A stretch of DNA of 61,342 nt from CALHVX01 sp964640725 (GTDB lineage: Bacteria > Pseudomonadota > Gammaproteobacteria > Pseudomonadales > Azotimanducaceae), in contig CAZXIJ010000025.1 in the NCBI GenBank assembly GCA_964640725.1, positions 1 through 61,342 on the forward strand. Direction: 5' to 3'. Both the position numbers and the translations under genes were made by a program. The notes beneath the pieces are model-generated. The model saw nothing but the letters and a program-made list of their open reading frames with translations, was not told where the DNA came from and made no database searches. Shown piece after piece: positions 33,486-42,094 of the stretch; positions within the stretch are counted from its first letter, which is position 1; every line of letters begins with the position of its first letter.

Positions 33486-36400
33486 CTACCTCGTAATCAA
33501 CGGCGGGAGCAACGACGGGTCGATCTGCCATCGCTGCACGAGATCGGTCACCCCGCGATTGAACTGCTCCAGCGACTGGCTGTTATCAATGATCGCCTTC
33601 AGCTCGTTGTGGAAATCGCCGGAACCTTCGCCGATTCGGTGTCCGCCGGGGACACCGGTCACGGGGTGTGTCCAGACCAACTCTTCAGTACCGGTTCGGA
33701 AGCGCTTGAGCTCATCCATGGAGACACCCCAGCGCTTGAAAGTGGGCGTGCGGCAAACCATGCACCACTCGTGCAACTCTCCAGGCTGTCGAATCCGACG
33801 CCCAATGGTTGCCCTGATCTGCTCGTCGCCCCAGAGCTGGTCCAGATCGCGGGGCGAGAGGTTGTCAAACCACTCGTTAAACGCGCCATTGCGCACGCTC
33901 GGCACTTCGCCATTCACGAGCAGCCGCTCGCGAATGTCCGCTCGCCGGAGCCCGACCCGTTCCGCAGCTGCCCGGCCAGCATCCGTCATCTGCCGGATCA
34001 GGCCGCGAGACACCCCGCGAGCGCCTTCCATAATACGCGCCGCCGCCCGGCCAACCCGGGCGAGCCGGCCCAGCCCGGCGGTGGCGGCGTCGACGGCCGC
34101 ATCCTGCAGGCTGAGCGGCACAAAGATCCCGATGGTGGCAATGGTGATCGCAGCGGCCTGGTCCCGCGCCTGGTTCTGGCGATTGCGGTACTGGTCCATC
34201 AGCGGCAGCAGACCGTCGTCCGTCAGCTCCTCGTGCACCTCCGCCAGCACGCCGTAGTACTCCTCCAGCGTTGATTCCATGTCGCTACGGAACTCGCGGC
34301 GGGCTTCGCAGTGCGGATCGTTGTTCGGAACCAGGACCGGGCCAGCCAGGGTCGGCACAAAGGTGCCGGCACAGCTGCCGTAGTCTGCCTCGTTGCGCGC
34401 CAACTCCTCGGCGACCTGGTTCAAGCGGCTCTCGATGGCCCAGACCCGTTCATCGTCATGGAGCCGGGTTTGAAAGCGGGTCAGCACCTCTTCGTACAGG
34501 TCGCGAATATCGACCAGCAGCGGCCCCCCAGCTCGGCTCGGCAGGCCGTCAATGAACGCGGCGATATCTTCGTCAGTAATCAGGTCGCCGAGGGCGCCGC
34601 GCAGCTCGGCAGCAATCTCTGCGTCGGTGGCGCCGCGGGGAATCGCCAGCATGATCCGATCGTCGTCGGCGCCGGGCAGACGGCGGATGGCCAGCGCAAG
34701 CTCCTGCACCATCTCGTCATTCAGATCCGGATACAGGTACTGCAGCTCGTCCCGGTTACGGACCCAGCTGCCAAGGCGGCCCCAGTAACGGTCACCGCCG
34801 ATGGTGGCATCGTAGCGGTTCAGGATCTCGTCGGCGGTATCGCCGTAGACGATGGCCGGCCGGCCCGAGTTGTTGGAGAGCAAAGACAGGCCGATCTCGA
34901 ACATCAGGCGCTCCTGGTCGGAGCAGTTGACCCGCGGGCCGGTCGCCGCAAAGTCCTCAATCACTGTATCGCCGTAGCGCAACAGGGTGGGGAGCCCCAG
35001 GTCCTGGGCGATTGACGCATCCACCGACGGCGTCAGAGTCGGCGCCGGCTTGCCCGGTTGCCCGGCACCGCCAGGACTACCAAAGGGAGACAGACCCAGG
35101 GGGTCGTTCAGTGCGATGGGATCGTTGAACGCGTATGCGTAGGTGTTGAGACCGCCGCGCAGCCCCGTCGGGTCAGAGGTCTGGTAACGCCCGGTGGCCG
35201 GATTGTAGTCTCGAAAATAGTTGTAGTGGGTGCCGGACTCCTGATCTTCGAACTGACCAGGCAGTCGCAGGTTCAGCTCGATCGCCGCGGCTTCTACGGT
35301 GGCTGCACCGAAGGGATCGTAGCTGGCGCGCCAAACCACCTGCTGGCGGTCGTCTGTTGCGAGGTAAGGCGTGCCCGCTTGATCCGTATGCAGGAAATAG
35401 GTCTCGCCATCGATGAGCGCCGCCACCGGATGCGCGTCAACATAAACATACTGGCGCAGCACCGTACCGCTCGCCGCCACCTCAGCGGTCAGCTGGGTGC
35501 CTTCATAGAGGTAGTAAACGGTTTGCACTTCGCCGCCCGTCCCGTGCAGGGTCTTGCGGACCCTCTCACCAAAGGCGTTGTAGCCGTACTCTGCGGTCAG
35601 CCTGTCGTTAACAAACAGGCGGATCGGGCGCTGGTTGGCATCGTACTCATACCGCAGAGTGCCGCGACTGCTGGCCTGCGCCACAGGACTGCCCTGCTCG
35701 TTATAGGTCACCGGCTGGCCATCGATCGCCGTCAGCCGATTGCCGGCGCCGGCGTAGCTATAGCGGGTGCGAGCAACGTCACCCGCGCGCTCGCGCGTCG
35801 CTTCGAGCCGGTTTCCAGCCGGGTCATAGCGGTAGCTGTGAACGGTGGGCGCGCTGTCGCCAGCTTGACTGATCCGAGCCTGGGAGAGGCGGCCGGCGGC
35901 GCTGTAGGCGTACTGCGCGCGGGTGTCATCGTGCGCCAGGCCGACGATGTAGCCCTGCTCATCGTAGCGATAGCTCAGCTTCATGGCCCCGGCCAGCTCA
36001 ATGGCCTCGATCTGGCCCCGCTGATCATGCGTGGTTACCCGCGACACACCGTTACCGTAGGTCATGGACTGGCGACCATCCCAGGCATTGCGGTCCAGCT
36101 CGCCAACGAGCGACGTCTCACTCAGGCCGAACCAGTTCAACTGGCTAACGGCTCGAAGCTGACCCGCGTTCTCGCCGTCTTCGTAGTAGCGAAAACGCAG
36201 GCCCTGTCCGTCTGGAAGGGTCTTCTCTTCCAGACGGCCGCGGGCGTCATAGCGATAGCCGGTCACGAGCGAGACTCCACCGAAAACCCGTTCGTGCGCA
36301 ATCAGCCGTGCGTTCCGATCGTAGCGAAAGGTCTCGTGCCCCTCCTTCGAGCTCACGCGAGCCACCTGCCCGGTGACGGGATCGTACTCATAGGTGAGCG

Positions 36401-38858
36401 TATCGCTGCCGTTCGAGCGCGTAAGCAGCCGGTTGTCCGCATCAAAGCTGGCATCCCGACGCAAGCCACCGGGGAGCAGCTGGGCAATCGCGTTGCCTGC
36501 CGCGTCCCTTGCGTAGTAGCGGGTGCCGGTCGCTGGGCTCGCGTGAATGATGGTGTGCCCGAAGTCGTCCAGGGTCCGCTCCGTGCGGTTGCCGTTAGGA
36601 TCCGTCACGGCGACGCGATTGCCGCGCGCGTCCTTTGCCAGCGCCACCTGCGAGCCGTCCGCCCGCGTGATCCGCAGCTGCGCTTCAACCTGCGCCAGGT
36701 GCAGCAACGCATCGTCGGGATTGCTGCCGTCTCCCAGCGCCAGCGGCACTTCCCCGGCACCGCCATCAATGGCCGCCAGCCGTCGTTCGGCATCGTAGAT
36801 ATAGCGCAGGCTGCGGATGACAGCGCCGCGACGGTCCGTAACCGTGTCAGCCACCAGGCGATTCTGCGCGTCGTAAGTCAGGCGCGCCCTGGCCCCGTGC
36901 TGGCGCTCGAAGGTGACGGGACGGTCTGCGGCATCGTAGCTGATGGCCGTGCGGATGCCGTTCGCATCCACCATCGCAACAAGATTGTCCGCATCATCGT
37001 ATTCGTAGCGCAGCGTGAGCGCGCCCTGGCTGATCTCCACCGGCTGACCGTCGCTGCGATAGAGGAACCGGACCGGATCCGCGTCACCGCGGGCAATCTC
37101 CAGCGGCCGCCCGGCGGCGTCATGCGCGAGCACGCTGATCGTTTCTCCGGAAGGTCGACGCACGGCGACCAGCTGATTGCGCGGGTTGTATTCCAGCCGC
37201 ACTCGATCGTCGACATCTGTCCGATAGCCGTCGATCTCGGTGAGATTGTCCGCGCGGTCGTAGGCAAAGCTGAGCGTACGCTCAATCGGCAGCGCGGCAC
37301 CGGTATCGCCAGCCGCCGCGTCGGAATCCAAAGGTGTCGCCGGCTTGAAGCCCCGCTCGATCAGGCGCGCAACACGACCCGTTGGGCTGTACTCGATCTG
37401 CAGACCATGCACCTGCCCCGGGGCGACCAGGGAGGGTCGATCGATCTGGCTCGGCTGCCGGCTATCGCCATCGTAGCGAAACGCTCGCAGGAGCTCACGC
37501 TGGCCATCGGCTTGCTGGCGATAGGCGTGCGTGACCCTGCCCTGCGCGTCGTACTCATAGCTGGTTGTGACGCCGTTTGCGTCTGTCTGCGCGCTCACCT
37601 GCAGCCGGTCGTTATAGTCGTACTGGGCCGCAGTCACGCCGCAGGCATTGCAGCCCGCACCACTGACCGCCAGTACCATGGACCGGCGCTGCCCGTTACG
37701 CCCTGGCACTGGCGCGATCCGGTAATGCGTCTCGAGCCCGTCGGCATCCGTGACCGTTGTCCGGCGGTGTCCGCTGTCGTCCGGGGCTTCGTAGCGCACG
37801 GTGACCGCCTCAACGCCGTCGCCTTTGCTGGAGGCGATGGCGCGCCCCTGCTTATCGTAGTCGTAGCGACCGATGGTCTTGCCGCTCTCGTCCACAATCC
37901 CGGTCAGCAGAGCCGTACCGTGGGGGTTTCGGTACTGGTATCGACGCACGCGCCCATCCGGCCGGTGCACCTCGAGCAGTTGGCCTTCCCGCGTATAGCG
38001 ATACTCGGTTTGCGCGCCGTCCGGCCCGCTCACCGCGGCCAGGTAGCCGTCCGTGTAGCGCAAGCTCACCGCACGGTCCTGGTCGTCGGCGGCGCTCAGC
38101 AGTCGTCCGTCGGCACCGCGCTTGAGGTAGATCTTCCGGGCGCCCTGTTCGATCCTGCGCAGCAGTCCTTGCTCGTCGAAGTGCAGCGCCCTGCCGCTAT
38201 GCCAGTCCCAGCGGTAGCCGCTCGCCAGCGCGTGAAGCACGCCATCGCTGCCATACACGGGTCGCAGCGGTTCGCCGGCAGCCCGGGCCGCGGGGCTTCG
38301 CGAAAACTCTACCAACCTGCCGTCCGCCTGCACCAACACCACCCATTCCTGCTCCGCAGGTGGCAGCTTCGCAACACCTGTCACCTGCAGGTCATAGCTG
38401 TGGGTCCAGCCAACCCCCAGACCGCGGTTTTGCCGCAGATTGCTGTTGTAGTGGCGCACGAATTCCACGGCAAGGGCGCCGGGCAGCGGCTCAATATCTG
38501 CCTGGCGCTTGTACTTGTTGCCGCTGATCAGGTTGATCGGGTTGTTGGTACCGGTAGCCGGTCGCGGATCGGCCACCGAGCCGGTGCTCGGTGCGCTGCA
38601 GGTGGCGGGGTCGCCGGTGCCCGGGTCAACGGGGTCGGCGACGCAGCTGGTATTCGCCGGACAGGTATCGCCATCTCCAGGGCCGGGCCCCGGCGCTCCC
38701 GGATCAGTGGGCGGATAGGGATCTGGCAGCGGGCAGAAGCCTGCATCAGCCGCCCGGGCTCCGGCAGCGGCGAGCACCAGGACCAGGCAGACCAGCGAGG
38801 CGGCCAGCCGAGGAAGAGTCAGCGCTTTGATGTATTCAGGATTCAAGCGTCGCTGCAT
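33486..38858 (-). CDS. Sec-exported Rhs/YD-repeat toxin with His-rich HNH-like C-terminus
   Basis: A 1790-aa protein built like its neighbour. It has a signal peptide (SLVCLVLVLAAAGARAADAG), the same Cys/Pro motif (AGFCPLPDPYPPTDP), a Gly/Pro linker, PINLISGNKYKRQADIEPLP and FVRHYNSNLRQNRGLGVGW, then a long YD-repeat barrel ending GTHYNYFRDYNPATGRY and DPLGLSPFG. The roughly 530-residue C-terminal part differs completely from the other copy. It includes a hydrophobic stretch (AAITIATIGIFVPLSL) and a last domain with LHEWCMVCRTPTFKRWGVSM, then GGHRIGEGSGDFHNELKAII. The His spacing looks like an HNH/EndoVII-type nuclease, but this is low-certainty. The start at 38858 is set by the signal peptide. 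Confidence 0.82.
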   Translation of the reverse strand: MQRRLNPEYIKALTLPRLAASLVCLVLVLAAAGARAADAGFCPLPDPYPPTDPGAPGPGPGDGDTCPANTSCVADPVDPGTGDPATCSAPSTGSVADPRPATGTNNPINLISGNKYKRQADIEPLPGALAVEFVRHYNSNLRQNRGLGVGWTHSYDLQVTGVAKLPPAEQEWVVLVQADGRLVEFSRSPAARAAGEPLRPVYGSDGVLHALASGYRWDWHSGRALHFDEQGLLRRIEQGARKIYLKRGADGRLLSAADDQDRAVSLRYTDGYLAAVSGPDGAQTEYRYTREGQLLEVHRPDGRVRRYQYRNPHGTALLTGIVDESGKTIGRYDYDKQGRAIASSKGDGVEAVTVRYEAPDDSGHRRTTVTDADGLETHYRIAPVPGRNGQRRSMVLAVSGAGCNACGVTAAQYDYNDRLQVSAQTDANGVTTSYEYDAQGRVTHAYRQQADGQRELLRAFRYDGDSRQPSQIDRPSLVAPGQVHGLQIEYSPTGRVARLIERGFKPATPLDSDAAAGDTGAALPIERTLSFAYDRADNLTEIDGYRTDVDDRVRLEYNPRNQLVAVRRPSGETISVLAHDAAGRPLEIARGDADPVRFLYRSDGQPVEISQGALTLRYEYDDADNLVAMVDANGIRTAISYDAADRPVTFERQHGARARLTYDAQNRLVADTVTDRRGAVIRSLRYIYDAERRLAAIDGGAGEVPLALGDGSNPDDALLHLAQVEAQLRITRADGSQVALAKDARGNRVAVTDPNGNRTERTLDDFGHTIIHASPATGTRYYARDAAGNAIAQLLPGGLRRDASFDADNRLLTRSNGSDTLTYEYDPVTGQVARVSSKEGHETFRYDRNARLIAHERVFGGVSLVTGYRYDARGRLEEKTLPDGQGLRFRYYEDGENAGQLRAVSQLNWFGLSETSLVGELDRNAWDGRQSMTYGNGVSRVTTHDQRGQIEAIELAGAMKLSYRYDEQGYIVGLAHDDTRAQYAYSAAGRLSQARISQAGDSAPTVHSYRYDPAGNRLEATRERAGDVARTRYSYAGAGNRLTAIDGQPVTYNEQGSPVAQASSRGTLRYEYDANQRPIRLFVNDRLTAEYGYNAFGERVRKTLHGTGGEVQTVYYLYEGTQLTAEVAASGTVLRQYVYVDAHPVAALIDGETYFLHTDQAGTPYLATDDRQQVVWRASYDPFGAATVEAAAIELNLRLPGQFEDQESGTHYNYFRDYNPATGRYQTSDPTGLRGGLNTYAYAFNDPIALNDPLGLSPFGSPGGAGQPGKPAPTLTPSVDASIAQDLGLPTLLRYGDTVIEDFAATGPRVNCSDQERLMFEIGLSLLSNNSGRPAIVYGDTADEILNRYDATIGGDRYWGRLGSWVRNRDELQYLYPDLNDEMVQELALAIRRLPGADDDRIMLAIPRGATDAEIAAELRGALGDLITDEDIAAFIDGLPSRAGGPLLVDIRDLYEEVLTRFQTRLHDDERVWAIESRLNQVAEELARNEADYGSCAGTFVPTLAGPVLVPNNDPHCEARREFRSDMESTLEEYYGVLAEVHEELTDDGLLPLMDQYRNRQNQARDQAAAITIATIGIFVPLSLQDAAVDAATAGLGRLARVGRAAARIMEGARGVSRGLIRQMTDAGRAAAERVGLRRADIRERLLVNGEVPSVRNGAFNEWFDNLSPRDLDQLWGDEQIRATIGRRIRQPGELHEWCMVCRTPTFKRWGVSMDELKRFRTGTEELVWTHPVTGVPGGHRIGEGSGDFHNELKAIIDNSQSLEQFNRGVTDLVQRWQIDPSLLPPLITR

Positions 38859-38898
38859 GGCCAAGTACCGGTCGTGTCGGCCTCGCGCCGACGGGTTC

Positions 38899-40275
38899 CT
38901 AATAGAATGTTCTCTGCCCCAGCAAGTCTTCGGCACCGGGATCCTGCGAAGCGTCTGTAGCGGGCGCGCCCGGCGCCCGCAGCGGCAGGTTCTGGTCCCA
39001 GCTCCGGCCTACCACCAGCGCTTCCGGGGCGGGCAGACCGTCCAGGAAACCGAACACCGCATCCGCAGGCAGCGGGTAAAGACGCCCGACGCTGTCCCGG
39101 GCCCGCTGATAGACCGACTGATCACCGAGGCGGCCGCGCTGGCCCCAGAACACCAACGCTTGTCCCGTGTCGCCATTGCTGGGCACGTTCGTCACAGCGA
39201 CATCTTTCTCGGCGCCAAAGTGAAAGTGCATCATCACCGACTCGAAGGTGGTCGCCAGGTCTTCAAACTGGTTGAAATGCCCGTAGAGCTGAACCGCGCC
39301 GGTGTTGGCAAACTCATCGACCAGGTCGTCAGGCTGCAGCCGCAAAATCTGCGGCGAGGCCTCCGTGCCCGCAAAGACCACTTCGGCGAAGTCAGCCAGC
39401 CGCTGGGAGTCCAGGGGATAAGACGCAAACCACGAGTCGCTCTGGATGGGTCCGGAAAGAATGGCCTCCTCGACCGTGGCGCTGCTGTCGACGGACAGGC
39501 CATCCAGCTTTGACGCTGCCATAAAGTCCATGGCGTGGGCGAGCTCGTGATAGAGCAGCAGCGCGAGGATCGGCGCCAGCGAGGCTGCGTCGCGGTTGCC
39601 CTGGGCATCCTGAACCACGGCCAGCCGCCGCTCGCTGGCGACATAGCGCCAGGGCACCTGCGCATCCAGTTCCGCGCCAAAGTCCGAACGGAAATCCGGT
39701 TCATCCGAGATATCCGCCTGCTGCGCGGGGGTCAGCCACAAAAATCCCGGGTCCAGATAGATCGCACCGTAGCGCGGTGCGTAAAACGCCGGGCGAATAT
39801 CCTCGGCAATGACGATGGCCGTGACGCTGCGAAACATCGCCAGCAGATCCTGCGGCAGCAGCCGGAGCAGCGCGGCCAGGTTTTGCCCCATCCAGTCATG
39901 GGAGACGAGCACCCGACTCATGACCTGATCGATGGTGGGCTGCGCGAACTCCTGCCCGAGGAAAGGCAGGCGCGCAAGCGTGCACACCTCCGTCGCCTCC
40001 CTGCCGTAGGTGCAGGGCTGCAGCGCGCTGCGATAACGGCCATCGGATCGGAAAGGCACGACCGTGGCGGTCCCCTGAATCACCTCCGGCGGCGATGGCG
40101 TGATCTGAGGCAGCAACGTCCCCTGCCCGCTGTTGCCACCCCCACCGGCACAGTTGTTCAGGCAACCGTTGCCGGCAAATGCATTGACGGGACGGGAGCT
40201 GCTCCCGCCGCCGCAGGCGCTGACGGCCAATGTGAGCCCGACCAAAAGGACGAGCTTTCGACGTAACCCAGCCAC
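38899..40275 (-). CDS. Lipoprotein zincin metalloprotease
   Basis: A 458-aa lipoprotein: signal VLLVGLTLAVSACGGGSSS with a Cys at the lipobox, a Gly/Asn-rich linker with two more Cys residues, and a catalytic domain with zinc motif YHELAHAMDF (HExxH) about midway. The start is a GTG with GAGGAGG seven bases upstream; a longer GTG frame to 40296 is less likely. It sits 28 bases after tadC and 40 before an Rhs toxin gene, so a role in processing a secreted pilin or toxin is a fair guess. Substrate unknown. Confidence 0.72.
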   Translation of the reverse strand: MAGLRRKLVLLVGLTLAVSACGGGSSSRPVNAFAGNGCLNNCAGGGGNSGQGTLLPQITPSPPEVIQGTATVVPFRSDGRYRSALQPCTYGREATEVCTLARLPFLGQEFAQPTIDQVMSRVLVSHDWMGQNLAALLRLLPQDLLAMFRSVTAIVIAEDIRPAFYAPRYGAIYLDPGFLWLTPAQQADISDEPDFRSDFGAELDAQVPWRYVASERRLAVVQDAQGNRDAASLAPILALLLYHELAHAMDFMAASKLDGLSVDSSATVEEAILSGPIQSDSWFASYPLDSQRLADFAEVVFAGTEASPQILRLQPDDLVDEFANTGAVQLYGHFNQFEDLATTFESVMMHFHFGAEKDVAVTNVPSNGDTGQALVFWGQRGRLGDQSVYQRARDSVGRLYPLPADAVFGFLDGLPAPEALVVGRSWDQNLPLRAPGAPATDASQDPGAEDLLGQRTFY

Positions 40276-40303
40276 GGGAAACCTCCTCGTACTCACGGTA
40301 CTG

Positions 40304-41221
40304 CTAGTTCATGAAGTCCAGCACCCCGGAATCACGGGCTTTGATAAACAGCGTGAAGCCGATGATGACGAACGTCATGGGAAACAGAATTCCGATCAGC
40401 GGCAGGAGCATCTTCACCGGCGCTTTGTTCGCCTCTTCTTCTGCTCGCAGGAACCGCTCCTTGCGACGCTGGGCAGCCTGCTTGGACAAGAGCTCGCCAA
40501 GCTCGCCGCCAACTTCTTCTGCCTGATTCACTGCCGCCACGAAGTTGCTGACCGGCGGCAGCGCGACCCGCACCGCAAGCTCGTCCAGCGCCTCCCGCCG
40601 GCTCTTGCCCGTGCGGATGGCTCGGATCAGGGACTGCAGCTCTTCTCGCAGCGGCCCGGCGCGCATCTTGTCGGCGCCGTGCGCGATGGCGCTGGAAAAG
40701 TTCAGGCCGGCGCGCATGGACAGCACCAGCAGATCGAGGAAGAAGGGAAAGTCCCGGGCGATCTTTTTCTTGCGGCGCTTGGTCATGTCGCTCAGCCAGA
40801 TATCCGGGTAGATGTAGGCCAGCGGAATCGTCAGAGCAATCAGCACAAGCCAGCCATTGCCGAGGTCGGGCAGGCGAAAGTAGGTAAAAACGAACACCAA
40901 GCTCATGATGATCAGCAGAATCCAGCGCGCGCAGATGAACTCGTCCGGGCGTATCGCGTAACCGTAGCCCGCGCTCAACAGTCGCTGGTGCAGGTTGCTG
41001 TGCTTCGCGTTGTCCTCCACCACAGGCTGCGCGGCACGACGCTCCCGCATGGGGTTCAGCAACATATTCACAAAGGGACGCAGCACCTGCATCCACGCCG
41101 GCGCCCGGTCGCGCCAGGCCTCAGTGCCGGTGGTCGCGCGGTTAAACCAGGCATCGCCCAGCAGGTAGACAGCCACCAGCACCGGAACCGAACAGAGCAC
41201 CAGGATGAGCGTCAAGGTCAT
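40304..41221 (-). CDS. tadC: Tad pilus inner-membrane platform protein TadC
   Basis: A type II secretion F-domain protein (T2SSF) of 305 aa with an N-terminal TM segment, a central cytoplasmic four-helix domain (FFLDLLVLSMRAGLNFSSAI, then EVGGELGELLSKQA) and two or more C-terminal TM segments. With TadB it forms the platform on which the ATPase drives Flp pilin assembly. An SD (GGAGG) precedes the ATG. Its gene follows tadB by 27 bases. Confidence 0.92.
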   Translation of the reverse strand: MTLTLILVLCSVPVLVAVYLLGDAWFNRATTGTEAWRDRAPAWMQVLRPFVNMLLNPMRERRAAQPVVEDNAKHSNLHQRLLSAGYGYAIRPDEFICARWILLIIMSLVFVFTYFRLPDLGNGWLVLIALTIPLAYIYPDIWLSDMTKRRKKKIARDFPFFLDLLVLSMRAGLNFSSAIAHGADKMRAGPLREELQSLIRAIRTGKSRREALDELAVRVALPPVSNFVAAVNQAEEVGGELGELLSKQAAQRRKERFLRAEEEANKAPVKMLLPLIGILFPMTFVIIGFTLFIKARDSGVLDFMN

Positions 41222-41248
41222 GCTGCAGCCTCCAAGCTTGAACAGAAC

Positions 41249-42094
41249 TTACACATCGATGTTCACGATCCGGTAGATCAGATATGCCGCAAGAATGCCC
41301 AGCAGCACCAGCGCGCCACTCACAACCCAGCCAATGGGCTCGTTTACCAGGGCCGCGACCGATTCCGGTTCCCGGCGATAGAGCATGTAGGTGACGCCGA
41401 TCGGGACCAGGCCAACGACCCATCCCTGGGCTCGCCCCATGGCAGTGAGCGCTTTGATCTTGCCTTCGACCTGCAGGCGCTCGCGGATCGTATCGGCCAG
41501 CGACTCCAGGGTATCGGCCAGATTGCCGCCGACGGTCCTGGAGATCGCGACCGCAGAGACGAACAGTTCAACCTCTGGCGTGTTGACTCGGCGGTACAGG
41601 GAGTTCAGCGCATCGTCGATGTTGCGCCCGAGCTTGGCCTCGGACACGACCAGGGACAGCTCCTGCGAGATGGGTGCCGGCTGCTGCTCGACCACCATCT
41701 GCACGGCCCGCGCAAAGTTACTGCCGGCCCGCAGAGACATCTGAATCGTGCTGAGGCAATCGGGCAGCTGGTAAACGAACTGCTGGTTCCGTTTGCGCTT
41801 GAGCTGAAACAGCACCAGCAGCGGTGCCAGGGCCGCAACCGCCATGAAGACCAGAGCGACGGTCAACCCGAACAGCGAATAGCTCACCGCACCGCCAACG
41901 AAGACCAGCCCCAACGTGCCGAAAAAAATGATCCGCGGCTCCAGAAACAGGAAGTTATCAGCGAGGCCACGGCTCAGCCGTCCTATGAAGCGGCGCTCAT
42001 AGTTGTCGTAACCCGCAACGAGATAGCCGTGCAGACCCAGATATAGCAGGATCGCGGTAGCAACCACCAACACCTGCAGCAGAATCAGTTCCAT
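41249..42094 (-). CDS. tadB: Tad pilus inner-membrane platform protein TadB
   Basis: A 281-aa T2SSF protein paralogous to TadC: N-terminal TM LILLQVLVVATAILLYLGLH, central helical domain (LSTIQMSLRAGSNFARAVQ, and VVSEAKLGRNIDDALNSLY), two C-terminal TM segments. The start codon overlaps the 3' end of the ATPase gene by 10 bases, and GGAGGA lies just upstream. Confidence 0.92.
   Translation of the reverse strand: MELILLQVLVVATAILLYLGLHGYLVAGYDNYERRFIGRLSRGLADNFLFLEPRIIFFGTLGLVFVGGAVSYSLFGLTVALVFMAVAALAPLLVLFQLKRKRNQQFVYQLPDCLSTIQMSLRAGSNFARAVQMVVEQQPAPISQELSLVVSEAKLGRNIDDALNSLYRRVNTPEVELFVSAVAISRTVGGNLADTLESLADTIRERLQVEGKIKALTAMGRAQGWVVGLVPIGVTYMLYRREPESVAALVNEPIGWVVSGALVLLGILAAYLIYRIVNIDV

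Noticed and set aside
27763..38858. Rhs proteins as type VI secretion effectors
   Set aside because: They start with Sec signal peptides, have no PAAR domain, and no vgrG, hcp or eagR-type gene lies in the window.
35058..38960. A 1300-codon open frame on the plus strand
   Set aside because: It lies wholly antisense to an Rhs gene with clear YD repeats. High GC content makes long antisense frames common, and the translation has no recognisable domain.
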